This document shows positions 26,413-36,102 of a DNA stretch of 64,000 nucleotides, in pieces; the stretch's first letter is position 1, and each line of letters begins with the position of its first letter. The position numbers were made by a program, and so were the translations under genes. Source of the stretch: Akkermansiaceae bacterium (GTDB lineage: Bacteria > Verrucomicrobiota > Verrucomicrobiia > Verrucomicrobiales > Akkermansiaceae); the NCBI GenBank assembly GCA_903906515.1, contig CAIVKO010000065.1, forward strand, positions 1 through 64,000. Direction: 5' to 3'. The notes under the pieces are model-generated. The model made no database searches and was not told where the DNA came from. It saw only the letters and a program-made list of their open reading frames with translations.

Positions 26413-27600
26413 TCATCGGTCATTTTGGATTTTGGTCACCGCCTCGGCGAAGGACTTGCCGATGGGAGCCATGATTTTGGCGGCACCAAGGTAGTGGTAG
26501 CCGCCGTTGGACACGCCTTTCATGCGCTTCCATTCGTCGGGAGTGAAGTTCTCGGCCATGTGCTTCATCTTGTTCTCCCATGAAGTGTCCTTTTCTTCGG
26601 CCGCCTTCGCGTCCACCTTCGGCCAGCATGCCTCCATCCGACCTTGCAGCGTTTCCAGGTCGTCATCCCAGAAGAGCGCCGTGCGCACGGCGGCCACGTT
26701 GCCCTTGAATTCGGGCAATTCCGCCACCGCCACTTGCGCCTTCCGTAAAACCATCTGGTTACCCGGCTTGTTATCTTCCTTCTCTCCGCCAATTCCCATG
26801 ACTCCAATCACGAAAGGAAGTTTGGGTGCGGACAAATCCTTCCGCACATCGCGGATGAATTGCGCCAGCAGGGTGGAATACAAGTCGTAGCCGCCTGGCT
26901 GGTTGCCTTTGTCATAGGTCCAGTCCGAAACCAGATCGTTGAAACCCTGAAACCACACGAAACCGGACAGCTCATAGCCCTGCTTCGGGTCATGATCCGG
27001 AACCACGCGCTTGATGTCGCCTAACACCTTTTTGACATGCTCCATCATCATGCGATAATAGGCTCCCGTAGTCTGGATTTTCTCCGCCTTGCTCTTCGCC
27101 AGATCGTCTCCCCGCTGCTTGAACTGGTTCAGCTCATAGTCGCTCCACACATACGGTCCGGCGCCAGGTGAACGGAATGCCGTGTGAAGGTCCTTGCCGC
27201 CCCAGGAGGTCTTGATGATCAGAATCGGCTCGTTAAGCGTTTTTCCCATGGTGATGCCGAAGGTGAACTCCGGGCCAATCTCCTCGGTCGAGGCTCCGAA
27301 ACCCGTCGTGAGTTTTCCGATCCGCTCGGTGGTGTCGTCGCCGGAACAGCCGATGGAAGAAATCCAGACCTTGTCGCAAACTATGGGTTTGCCGTCGGCA
27401 CCGCGCATTTCCTTGAGGATGGGAGCGGTCTTCGGATCGCCGGCCATGGAATCCATGGTGGAGACATTCGCATGCCCTTGCATGTTAGATTGCCCGGCGA
27501 GGATATAAACTTTCAGCGGCTTGGCATCCGCTTGACCGGCGATTGCCGATAACAGGCAGACGGCCACTGCGACTATTGAACACTTCGTGCTTTGGATCAT
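26413..27600 (-). CDS. sialate O-acetylesterase-like carbohydrate esterase (CE6/SASA), exported
   Basis: SGNH-type esterase that removes acetyl groups from sugars. Signal peptide ends 'ADA'. Nucleophile block 'YILAGQSNMQGHAN'. 'TSWGGKDLHTAF' and 'FVWFQGFNDLVSDW' are the next family blocks, and the C-terminal 'NGGYHYLGAAKIMAPIG' has the catalytic His. The first 116 bases overlap the tail of the GH35 chimera, which is unusual for a coupled gene and supports the idea that the chimera has lost its native stop. Confidence 0.9.
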   Translation of the reverse strand: MIQSTKCSIVAVAVCLLSAIAGQADAKPLKVYILAGQSNMQGHANVSTMDSMAGDPKTAPILKEMRGADGKPIVCDKVWISSIGCSGDDTTERIGKLTTGFGASTEEIGPEFTFGITMGKTLNEPILIIKTSWGGKDLHTAFRSPGAGPYVWSDYELNQFKQRGDDLAKSKAEKIQTTGAYYRMMMEHVKKVLGDIKRVVPDHDPKQGYELSGFVWFQGFNDLVSDWTYDKGNQPGGYDLYSTLLAQFIRDVRKDLSAPKLPFVIGVMGIGGEKEDNKPGNQMVLRKAQVAVAELPEFKGNVAAVRTALFWDDDLETLQGRMEACWPKVDAKAAEEKDTSWENKMKHMAENFTPDEWKRMKGVSNGGYHYLGAAKIMAPIGKSFAEAVTKIQNDR

Positions 27601-30600
27601 TGCTTTTATTTCCGTGTGTGATTCGAACCATCACCACTCGTGGACGCGCGGGCGGTGATGGTTTCTTGCCGAGGAGGAGAAGACTTTTCTGATAGAGGCC
27701 GAACGAAAGAAGATAGCCACCTGTGAGATCCCAATCGGTGTAGTTATTGTTTTCGTCGCCGGTCTCGATTTTCTGATAGACAAAGCCGCCCTTCCAGTTC
27801 CGGGAGAGATCGTAATACCAGCTTTGTTCCTTGAGGTAGGCGCCGGTGGCGAGCGGACCACACCGAGAGGCTGCGGGGAGGGCCCAGAGCATGTTCCAGA
27901 AATTCCCGCAGTGGCCGTGCTCGCGCTCGTCGTAGGCGGCGGTGGCCATCTTTGAGAAAAACGAGGTAGCTTCGCGGTCGCCTAGCACGTCGAACAACAC
28001 GGCGGCGCAGGAGGACTTGCCGTTGTCCTCATGTGAGTTTCCCCATGGCGGATGGTCGCCGTAGGGGATCGCCCCTTTGTCCACATAATAGCGGAGGAAT
28101 CCCACCGACCTGTCGATGGCTTTGTCCAGTGCCGGATCACTGACCCCGGCCTGGCGGGCGAGCACAAGTGACAGGACCATCGGCAAGCCGATCTGGTTCA
28201 TGCCTCCGTAGCCTTCGGAATGGCCGTTAGACAATGCGGGCGCGTGGCCCCACATGCCATTCATGCACTGGTTTTTCACACCGCGCAGGGTGGTTTGTTT
28301 CAGCTCGGGAGAAACCGACTTACTGCCGGTGGCGAGTGCGTATTCACTGAGAAAAAGATTTCCGTAGGCGATGTGCCAGTTCCATGTATCGGTCGGTTGC
28401 AGGGAGGCCGCGACTTTTTCGGCATACTTGCCGAGCATGGGTTGATATTTCTTGTCACCGCTGGCCAGCAGGGCGAGGGCGTTGAGGTCATCAGGGATGT
28501 CGGTCTTTTCAAGGCCCTTCTCCGCGATCAGGCGGCAGCCCTGCTCAAAGATGGCCTTTGACTTGGGGCAATTGTACGGTGCCGTCGCACTGTAGGCTCC
28601 GAGCACCTGCAGTTTGAGTTCGACATTCGAGGTTATTCCATTCCGCCAGATCATCAGCGGAAGAATGCTGGTTTTCTCCTCGCCGGTCCGCTCCTCGCTG
28701 CTCACATGGGCGATGGTCCACTTCGCACGGTTCAGCGATTCTCCATTTCCACCTAACAAATCAAGCTCGGCGATGGCCGCGTAGCCCTTGCCATCGTATG
28801 CATCCACGGATTCCAGACAAAAGAACCGACCGCTCGCGGGAGTGGCGAATTTCACATCCTGGCTGGCGGTTCCCGTGGCGAAATTGCCGGTGTGGGCCGG
28901 CTTATCAACCGGCAGATCCAGTGTAACCTCCGGGCGGCGGCTGACGGCGAAGTCGAGCTCTGGCCGGAGTCGGTCGAGGATGGGTTTTTCCAAACCGGCG
29001 ACGACCGGCGAGGTCGGACCGACGAGGTCCCAGATGACAATTTCGTTAGAACCCTGCTTGAGCCAGCATTCGGGCGCGTAGGCCGTTTGTGTCGGGCCGA
29101 TGTTCCAGAACCGGCCGAGGCAATGGCCGTTCACCCAGATCACACCCTTGCCCCATCCGCTCAGGTCAAGGAAGGTGTCGGAGGATTTGGTTAGTTCAAC
29201 CGTGGCACGCCAGAAGGCCGGACCGGAGGCTTTACTGTCCTGGTATTTCAGACCGGCCAGCATCTTCGAATCGAGTGGCAGGGAGAAAACTTGCCAGCCT
29301 TTCAGCTCGGTGCCGGCGAATTTGACCGGAGCGCGCAGGCCTTTGGGATCGTTCATCTCGGCGCCGAAATTGATGCGGCCCATCGGCTCGACGAGGATGT
29401 CGAGAGTGACTGGCTGATCCCTAACAGACAGACGAACCTTGCTTCCCGTTCGGCGTCGGTCGAAGACGCCTGCGGGTTTTTGATCGATATAAACGAACCC
29501 GAAATCCGCGATGCCCGCGACTTCGAGTTGATCCGCCGGACCGGCGGGAAGCGTGGTTCGATAGAGGATGCAGCCGTAGCCTTGGTTGTAGGCTTCCATG
29601 TTGCGCGGCGTGTCGTCCGCAACCGGCGCGGGCAGGTTGTTGAAGATCGATGCTGCGGCGGTCGCGGTGACGGGAGCAAAAGAAGTGACGGGAGAGGTGT
29701 CCGGAATTTCTCCCAGAGTCTCGCCGGGCAGCAGGTAGCGTGCGAGCAACTCGCGGGTCTTGTGGAATTTCTCCGTCGCCCAACCGGCCTCACTGATCGG
29801 CGCGTCGTAATCATAACTCGAAGTGTCCGGTTTGAACGGCCGGTCGCAACCCGCCCACAATCCGAGGCTGGTGCCGCCATGGGCCATGTAGATGCTGAAT
29901 GAGCCGTTGTTCTTGAGCATGGTTTCCAGATCCTGCAGGTAGGTCTGGGTGTTGCCGGTGTGATGGGGCGCGCCCCAGGTATCGAACCAACCCGGATAGA
30001 ATTCGCCGCACATCAACGGGCCTTTGGGCTGAATGCGGCGCAGCGCGGCGAATCCGGCCTTGGGATTGCTGCCGAAATTGACAACATGAAACAGATCGTC
30101 CGGGCTGCCTTGACCGAGTTTGAGGGTGGGATTACAATCAAACAACGGGACTTTGAAACCGGCATCGATCACCGCCTTGCGCAGTGTTTTAACGTAGTTC
30201 TTATCATTTCCCATGAAGCCGTATTCGTTCTCCACCTGCACCATCAGGATGGGTCCGCCGCGGGTGACTTGCAGCGGCGCGAGCACGCGGCCTACCTCGT
30301 TGAGGTAGCGCTTGGCGGGTTCGAGGTATTTCGGATCGGTCGAACGCAGGGTGATGGGAGCGTTTTTCAAAAGCCACCACGGGGTACCACCCATTTCCCA
30401 CTCGGCGCAGGAATACGGGCCGGGACGAAGGATTACCCACAGGCCTTCCTGCTGTGCGAGCCGGCAAAACTCCGCGGCATCCGCCTGTCCGCTCCAGTCG
30501 AATTGCCCTTCACGCGGCTCGTGCATGTTCCAGAACAAATAGGCGCAGACGGTGTTCAGCCCCATCGCCTTGCACATTTTCAGGCGCTGCGCCCAATATT

Positions 30601-30808
30601 CGCGGGGAATACGCCCGTCGTGAATCTCACCACAACGAATTTGCAGACGTTGGCCATCGAGTAGAAAATCCGCATCGCCGATGGTGAAGGCGTGCGGCGT
30701 GCCGGGCTTACCCAGTGACGCGGACTTCGGGGTCTGGGCTTCCACGCCGGTCAGGAGCGCTCCCAGCGTGCAGACCATGGCAACATGAGTGAATTTTTGA
30801 ATGATCAC
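27485..30808 (-). CDS. chimera: GH35 beta-galactosidase joined to truncated DUF6288-type domain (copy C)
   Basis: Residues 1-about 640 are an exported GH35: acid/base Glu in 'MVQVENEYG' and nucleophile Glu in 'LMCGEFYPGWF'. A discoidin-like domain follows ('GYAAIAELDLLGGNGES') but breaks off near residue 705. It continues directly with the last strands of a PDZ domain ('MIWRNGITSNVELKLQVLGAYS') and the full helical domain (LNALALLASG, 'IPYGDHPPW', DNGK, 'GHCGNFW', 'WYYDLSRNWKGGF'). HEAT repeats are absent. Both parent domains are cut in the middle, so this looks like an in-frame deletion between two neighbouring genes. The GH35 part should still work. The tail overlaps the next gene. Confidence 0.8.
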   Translation of the reverse strand: MIIQKFTHVAMVCTLGALLTGVEAQTPKSASLGKPGTPHAFTIGDADFLLDGQRLQIRCGEIHDGRIPREYWAQRLKMCKAMGLNTVCAYLFWNMHEPREGQFDWSGQADAAEFCRLAQQEGLWVILRPGPYSCAEWEMGGTPWWLLKNAPITLRSTDPKYLEPAKRYLNEVGRVLAPLQVTRGGPILMVQVENEYGFMGNDKNYVKTLRKAVIDAGFKVPLFDCNPTLKLGQGSPDDLFHVVNFGSNPKAGFAALRRIQPKGPLMCGEFYPGWFDTWGAPHHTGNTQTYLQDLETMLKNNGSFSIYMAHGGTSLGLWAGCDRPFKPDTSSYDYDAPISEAGWATEKFHKTRELLARYLLPGETLGEIPDTSPVTSFAPVTATAAASIFNNLPAPVADDTPRNMEAYNQGYGCILYRTTLPAGPADQLEVAGIADFGFVYIDQKPAGVFDRRRTGSKVRLSVRDQPVTLDILVEPMGRINFGAEMNDPKGLRAPVKFAGTELKGWQVFSLPLDSKMLAGLKYQDSKASGPAFWRATVELTKSSDTFLDLSGWGKGVIWVNGHCLGRFWNIGPTQTAYAPECWLKQGSNEIVIWDLVGPTSPVVAGLEKPILDRLRPELDFAVSRRPEVTLDLPVDKPAHTGNFATGTASQDVKFATPASGRFFCLESVDAYDGKGYAAIAELDLLGGNGESLNRAKWTIAHVSSEERTGEEKTSILPLMIWRNGITSNVELKLQVLGAYSATAPYNCPKSKAIFEQGCRLIAEKGLEKTDIPDDLNALALLASGDKKYQPMLGKYAEKVAASLQPTDTWNWHIAYGNLFLSEYALATGSKSVSPELKQTTLRGVKNQCMNGMWGHAPALSNGHSEGYGGMNQIGLPMVLSLVLARQAGVSDPALDKAIDRSVGFLRYYVDKGAIPYGDHPPWGNSHEDNGKSSCAAVLFDVLGDREATSFFSKMATAAYDEREHGHCGNFWNMLWALPAASRCGPLATGAYLKEQSWYYDLSRNWKGGFVYQKIETGDENNNYTDWDLTGGYLLSFGLYQKSLLLLGKKPSPPARPRVVMVRITHGNKSNDPKHEVFNSRSGRLPVIGNRRSSGCQAAESLYPRRAI

Positions 30809-30922
30809 GGTTCTCGAATCGATTTAGCGAATGTTCGGGACAGCGGATTCATCACGCCAATCGTGCTGATGATGGACGTGATGACCCATGGATTGATGAC
30901 AGATATATGACTGTTAGTGATT

Positions 30923-32347
30923 TCAGCGGGTTTTCTTTAGTTCCACCATCGCTTTACCCATGGCTTCACCGATCTGCATGTAGGCACCGGCGTTTTGGTT
31001 GTAGTGGTAACCTTGGTTCTCGGGTGATTCTTCGGGGGTTGGCCAGATGTCGCGGATATCGACGCTTTTCACATTGCCCTTGAATTCTGGATGTTTCGCA
31101 GGGTCACCGACAGCAAGCTGGGCCTCGGCGATGGTGAGTCCGTTGCCCTCGCGGCCCGGGTTGCCGCAACCTGTGGAGACGACAAAGGGAGCGTTCGGTG
31201 CATTGAATTCCTTACGCAGGGTTTTGATGAGATTGACCAGGTTCTGTTCGTAGCGCGCGGAGTGGACCGCATCGCCGTGGTCCTTGTGACCCTGGAACCA
31301 AACGAAGCCGGCGATCTCATAGCCGCGGCCTTTCCATTGGGGAAACGATTCGTCGAACTTGGCGAGTGTTTCTTTGGCGGCGTTGAAACAATCGTCATAT
31401 TGCTTACCGGCATACCAACCGCCTGCTTTCGGTTCTTCGCCCTTTTTCCATGATGGCTGCGGGTCCTTGTAACCGGCATAAATGGTGTCGCCAATTTCAT
31501 AGCGTTCGCTTCCCGGCGGGAGGTAGTCCCACGCCAACGAGCGGTTGCCTTGAGAGGCTTTGAGAATGAGCACCGGTTCGTCGTGGAAATCACCCATCAT
31601 CCAGCCGAAGCCGAGTTCCGGTCCGATTTGGGCGGAACTCGCACCGCAACCGATACTGAGCCATTTGTCAGCTCCAGCGGTGACGACACCCTTATACCAG
31701 ACATCGTCGCGGGATTTCCAACTGCCGTCCTTGTCGGCCAGATAAGGAAACTTTCCTTGTTCGCGCACGAGAGTGGTGAGCGTGCCGGGCACATCCATCC
31801 GGGTGATCCAGCCGAGCGCACCGCCATTCTCCAGCATCTGGATGATCCTGAACGGCACCTTTTCACCACTCTTGAGCTTGATGGATTTTTGGATCTCCTT
31901 GCCATCCGACTCCTTGCGGAAAACCTCAACGCCGTTGACCGTCATGATGCAGTTGGAGGAATCCTGATAGCCCGGATTGAATTGATAGACGCCGTTTTCC
32001 TTCGGCTCGATGAAGCCACGCAGCACCTGGGTTCCGCCTTTGGGATATTCATCCGGATGCTCTCCCCCGAACTGCTTGATGGCCACGGTGTTGACGGGCT
32101 TGAGCTTGTCGTAATCCGCCTTCGGATCATAGGTCCCCTCGTAAATCGAAACCACGGACCCGGAGAACTCCTTGTCCCAACGGCTGCTGCGGCTGACAAC
32201 CTGACCCATGCCAACCATATTTGACTGTCCGGAGAGGATATAGACTTTCACCGGTTTTTCCGCAGCTGACAATGTTAGGGATAGGGCGGCCGATGGAATA
32301 AAACAAAGCCATGTGGCGATGGAACGAATTTTGTAGATTTTTTTCAT
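30923..32347 (-). CDS. CE6/SASA-type esterase with inserted PA14-like domain, exported
   Basis: Signal peptide, nucleophile block 'VYILSGQSNMVGMGQ', then an insert of about 100 residues ('FIEPKENGVYQFNPGYQDSS', 'NGVEVFRKESDG') resembling a PA14/sugar-binding module. The esterase then resumes ('ASQGNRSLAWDYLPP', 'GFVWFQGHKDHGDA', 'NQGYHYNQNAGAYMQIGEAM' with the His). It is the first gene of the minus-strand glycan operon; the regulator gene is divergent, about 140 bases away. Acetyl or other acyl groups on a plant or algal glycan are likely substrates. Confidence 0.85.
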   Translation of the reverse strand: MKKIYKIRSIATWLCFIPSAALSLTLSAAEKPVKVYILSGQSNMVGMGQVVSRSSRWDKEFSGSVVSIYEGTYDPKADYDKLKPVNTVAIKQFGGEHPDEYPKGGTQVLRGFIEPKENGVYQFNPGYQDSSNCIMTVNGVEVFRKESDGKEIQKSIKLKSGEKVPFRIIQMLENGGALGWITRMDVPGTLTTLVREQGKFPYLADKDGSWKSRDDVWYKGVVTAGADKWLSIGCGASSAQIGPELGFGWMMGDFHDEPVLILKASQGNRSLAWDYLPPGSERYEIGDTIYAGYKDPQPSWKKGEEPKAGGWYAGKQYDDCFNAAKETLAKFDESFPQWKGRGYEIAGFVWFQGHKDHGDAVHSARYEQNLVNLIKTLRKEFNAPNAPFVVSTGCGNPGREGNGLTIAEAQLAVGDPAKHPEFKGNVKSVDIRDIWPTPEESPENQGYHYNQNAGAYMQIGEAMGKAMVELKKTR

Positions 32348-32487
32348 GTGTGAATGGTAAAAGCTAAGGGATTTGGCCTAGGAAAAATGCAAGTTGGAGA
32401 TGCGGAATCTTAATAACGAGGGAAGTCGGATCGAGTCGAATTTAATATCTCTTGTCAGCTACCCCTGATTTATGGCAGTTTACAAAC

Positions 32488-33552
32488 GTGTCACATTTGC
32501 TTGTTCTTTCCGCTGCCGAGCAGACGGTCGCTTACCTGCGTGCTGAGCTGCTGCGCGGGACGTGGAGAGGATTGATGCCCGGCGGTGACCGCCTGGCTGC
32601 GGAACTGGGGATCGGGCGAGGCACGGTGGAAATGGCGCTGCAGCAACTGGAGATGGAAGGATGGCTGCTCAATCAGGGGAGGCGGCGCGGACGTCTGATT
32701 GTCCTGCCAGGAGGCAAAACCGTGCGTCCCATGCAAGTGGGGATCTTGCATTTCGAGCGTTCCGACCGCTTTGTGAGCCACATGGTTGATCTCCAGCATG
32801 CGCTGGCGGCAGCCGGGCATACGATCACCTTCTCCTCCAAATCCTTGATTGATCTCGATATGGATTTGGCACGCATCAAGCGTCTCGTCAAACAAACCGA
32901 GGTAGATGCCTGGGTGGTGATGGCGGGCTCGCGTGAGGTTTTGGAGTGGTTCTCAACTCTGGAAACCCCGGCTTTTTCATTGTTTGGAAGACGGAGGGGG
33001 CTGCCGATCGCCGCAGCGGGGCCAGACAAACTCCCGGCCATGACCGCGGTGGCGCGGGAGCTGCTGACCTTAGGGCACAAGCGTATTGTGTTGCTGACCC
33101 GAAGGATCCGACGGCTGCCGCAACCGGGAGCGGTCGAGCAAGTGTTTCTCCAGGAATTGTCGGCCAGCGGGCTGGCGGTGGGCGATTACAACCTGCCGGA
33201 CTGGGATGAGAGCCTCGATGGTTTTTATGCGCGCCTTGAGACATTGTTCCAAGTGACCCCTCCGACGGCACTGATCGTGGACGAGGCGCGGTTTTTCGTG
33301 GCGACGCAGCAGTTTCTCACCACGAAGGGATTGCGGGCTCCACAGGACATCTCGCTGGTTTGCACGGATGCCGACCCCGTTTTTGAGTGGTGCCGTCCGG
33401 CAGTGTCTCATATCCGCTGGGACAGCCGCCCGGTGGTGCAGCGCATCGTTCGCTGGGCGGACAACGTCAGCCGCGGCAAAAGGGATATCCGCCAGACCCT
33501 GACGTCGGCGGAGTTTGTGCACGGTGGAACGATCGGGCCTGTGCCGCAGTGA
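32488..33552 (+). CDS. GntR-headed, LacI-type sugar-responsive transcription regulator
   Basis: N-terminal winged helix of GntR type ('TVAYLRAELLRGTW', 'LAAELGIGRGTVEMALQQLE'), then a periplasmic-binding-protein-like effector domain of LacI type ('QVGILHFERSD', 'LGHKRIVLLTRR', 'SLVCTDADPVFEW'). GTG 32488 is preferred over TTG 32452 because the wing starts immediately afterwards; the choice is not certain. This two-part design is common in Verrucomicrobiota. It is divergent from the glycan operon and upstream of the uxaA/uxaB remnants, so it probably controls one or both. Confidence 0.8.
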   Translation: MSHLLVLSAAEQTVAYLRAELLRGTWRGLMPGGDRLAAELGIGRGTVEMALQQLEMEGWLLNQGRRRGRLIVLPGGKTVRPMQVGILHFERSDRFVSHMVDLQHALAAAGHTITFSSKSLIDLDMDLARIKRLVKQTEVDAWVVMAGSREVLEWFSTLETPAFSLFGRRRGLPIAAAGPDKLPAMTAVARELLTLGHKRIVLLTRRIRRLPQPGAVEQVFLQELSASGLAVGDYNLPDWDESLDGFYARLETLFQVTPPTALIVDEARFFVATQQFLTTKGLRAPQDISLVCTDADPVFEWCRPAVSHIRWDSRPVVQRIVRWADNVSRGKRDIRQTLTSAEFVHGGTIGPVPQ

Positions 33553-33585
33553 AAACATGTTAGAATTGAAGGCGGTCGGGATTGA

Positions 33586-34620
33586 CAGGCGTATCACGCA
33601 TTCACCCATCCATACGGCTGCTCGCAGTTGGGGGATGATCTGGGCCACACGCGGCGGATCTTGAGCGCGCTGGTGCGTCATCCGAATGCGGCGGGCGTGT
33701 TGATCCTCGGCCTCGGCTGTGAGAACAACACGATGAAGAGTTTTCTGCAGGAGGTGGGTGCGCTGGACCCGGAGCGAGTGCGGTTTTTCAATGCCCAGGA
33801 GGTGGGCGACGAAGTGGAGCACGGGCTGGAGCAAGTAAGGCAACTCGCCGAGGTCGCGTCGGAAGCGCGACGGGTGTCGATTCCGGCGTCCGAACTGGTA
33901 ATCGGGCTGAAATGCGGTGGCAGTGACGGCCTCAGCGGAATCACGGCAAACCCGCTGGTGGGAAGGATCGCGGACCGTCTAACAAGCTGGGGCGGGACCG
34001 CGGCGCTCACTGAAGTGCCGGAGATGTTCGGGGCGGAAGCACCGTTGTTCGCGCGCTGTGAGACGGCGGAGTTGTTTGTTGAGGCGATCGGGATGGTCAA
34101 TGGCTTCAAGGAATATTTCCGCAAACACGACGAGCCGATTTATGAAAACCCGTCGCCTGGCAACAAGGAGGGAGGAATCACCACGTTGGAGGAGAAATCA
34201 TTAGGCTGCATCCAGAAGGGCGGTCAGGCTCCGGTGAGGCAGGTGCTGTCCTACGGAGGGGCGGCGACGCAAGAACTGGGCGGGCTGTGCGTGGTCGAGG
34301 CACCGGGCAACGACGGAGTTTCCTGCACCGCACTTGCGGCGGCGGGGGTACATTGCATCTTGTTCACCACAGGGCGCGGGACGCCGCTGGGAGTACCGGT
34401 TCCGACCCTCAAGATCTCATCGAACTCCGATCTGGGGCAGCGCAAACCGGGCTGGATCGACTTCAATGCCGGAGCATTGTTAGATAAGGAGATTGATCCG
34501 GAATCGGTGACCGACGGCTTGATGGAGTTGATCCTGGAGGTGGCCAGCGGCAGGCCTGCGCGCAACGAGGTGAACGGCTTCCGCGAGATCACGATTTGGA
34601 AACAGGGTGTGACGCTTTGA
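33586..34620 (+). pseudogene. uxaA: altronate dehydratase, N-terminally truncated
   Basis: Reads 'HPYGCSQLGDDLGHTRRIL', 'VLILGLGCENN', 'GLKCGGSDGLSGITANPL' and 'STGRGTPLGVP'-like blocks of altronate dehydratase (D-altronate to 2-keto-3-deoxygluconate). The typical enzyme has about 500 residues; here the first about 150, including the SAF domain, are missing. The only in-frame start is a TTG at 33628, after conserved residues have begun, and a stop at 33583 closes the frame. Hence a pseudogene. The frame itself is otherwise intact to 34620, so truncation is recent. Confidence 0.85.
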
Positions 34621-34633
34621 CCGGACTAACAAA

Positions 34634-35280
34634 ATGAGCAAGGAAACGGTATTATAGTTCGGTGCGGGGAATTTTCTGCGGGCGTTTGTCGATCTTTTCA
34701 TCGAAGAGGCGAACCGAGGCGAGGACTTCGGCAAGGTGGTGGTGGTGCAGTCCACCGGCCGCGGGCGGGCAGATGCGCTCAATGTGGCGGGAGGCCGCTA
34801 TCATGTGGCATTGCAAGGATTGGAGAACGGCAGGGTGATCGATCGCTCCGAAGCGGTGGGGTCGGTTTCACGCGCGCTTTTCGCCGGGACGGATTGGCCG
34901 GCCGTCATGGAAGTGGCGGCATCGCCGGATCTGAGATGGGTCGTTTCCAATACGACCGAGGCCGGGTTTGTTCTGGACGACGCGGACGCTGCGGAGGGCG
35001 GGGTGTCGGTGTCGTTTCCCGCGAAGTTGCTGGCTATTTTGTTAGAGTGTTTCCGTGCCGGACTGCCGGGGGTGACGGTTCTGCCATGCGAGCCGATCGA
35101 GGCCAATGGCACGATATTGTTAGGACTGGTGATGGAGCAAGCGGCCCGCTGGAAGGTGGATGGCACCGCGCTGGAATGGCTGCGCGGGGAGTGCCGGTGG
35201 ATCAACAATCTTGTGGACCGGATCGTTCCGGGGCCACCGAAATTGCATTCGTTGTTAGAAAAAACCAGTTTTCTGGGTGA
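34634..35280 (+). pseudogene. uxaB: tagaturonate reductase, nonsense-mutated and C-truncated
   Basis: ATG 34634 gives MSKETVL, then TAG at 34655-34657, then 'FGAGNFLRAFVDLFIEEA' in frame. The family motif is 'VLQFGAGNFLRAF', so a CAG (Gln) to TAG change is the simplest reading. Further blocks: 'VVQSTGRGRADALN', 'VSNTTEAGFVLDD', 'RWINNLVDRIVPG'. The C-terminal half is missing. The frame then runs on antisense through tlyA, which is not coding. uxaA ends 13 bases upstream. Confidence 0.85.
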
Positions 35281-35284
35281 CTGC

Positions 35285-36019
35285 TTATTTCAGACCGATC
35301 CAGGCGAGAAATTCCTGATTTCCATCGGTGCCGGTGATGGGGGACGGGATGACACCGCACCATGTGAGGCCGTGATCTTCGGTGACAAAGCGGCGGATTT
35401 TTTCGATGGCCTGGGCGTGGAGGGCGGGATCGCGGACGATGCCACCCTTGGAAATGTCCTCACGCCGGAGTTCGAACTGCGGCTTGATCAGGCAGACCAC
35501 GCAGCCATCCTCATCGAGCACCGGAAACACGGCTGGCAGGACTTTGGTGAGGGAAATGAAGGAAAGGTCCATCACCGCGAGGCGGACTTTTTCGCCGATG
35601 TCCTTGGGGACCATGTGGCGGGCATTGAATTGTTCCTTCACGATCACGCGTGGATCGTTGCGAAGTTTCCACACAAGTTGATTGGTGCCTACATCCACAG
35701 CGTGGACGCGCAGCGCACCGCGTTGGAGCAGGCAATCGGTGAAACCACCGGTGGAGGCACCCACATCCATGCAGACCCAACCGGCGGGATCGATTCCGAA
35801 GGCGTCGAGTGCTCCTTCCAGTTTGAGCCCGCCACGCCCGACAAAGCGGGGTTTCTCCTTGATTTCGAGCGGGGCATCCAGCGGGAGTTTGACGCTCGGT
35901 TTATCGATGATCCGGTCGCCGCTGCGGGCTTCGCCGGCGAGAATCAGGCGTTTCGCTTGCTCGCGGGAATCGCAGAGTCCGCGGGAAACTAACAGGGCAT
36001 CCGCGCGTTCGGTTTTCAT
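35285..36019 (-). CDS. tlyA: TlyA-type rRNA (cytidine-2'-O) methyltransferase
   Basis: S4 domain at the N-terminus ('RADALLVSRGLCDSREQAKRLI'), then an SAM-dependent FtsJ-like methyltransferase ('CMDVGASTGGFTDCLLQRGA', 'VMDLSFISLTKVLP', 'LIKPQFELRRED'), the order and length (244) of TlyA/hemolysin A. It methylates 16S/23S rRNA in other bacteria. It lies on the same strand as parA, 83 bases downstream of it. Its stop lies only a few bases from the end of the uxaB remnant. Confidence 0.92.
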   Translation of the reverse strand: MKTERADALLVSRGLCDSREQAKRLILAGEARSGDRIIDKPSVKLPLDAPLEIKEKPRFVGRGGLKLEGALDAFGIDPAGWVCMDVGASTGGFTDCLLQRGALRVHAVDVGTNQLVWKLRNDPRVIVKEQFNARHMVPKDIGEKVRLAVMDLSFISLTKVLPAVFPVLDEDGCVVCLIKPQFELRREDISKGGIVRDPALHAQAIEKIRRFVTEDHGLTWCGVIPSPITGTDGNQEFLAWIGLK

Positions 36020-36102
36020 CGGGTGCGGAGGATTTCCAGCAGGCTCGGGCGTGTGCTGCCGCTCGTGGATGCATTCATGTTTCCAAGTCCGGGATGAGGC
36101 GT

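Noticed and set aside
35285-35992. Continuation of the uxaB frame beyond 35280
   Set aside because: It reads the antisense of tlyA; the tagaturonate reductase similarity stops at about 35280.
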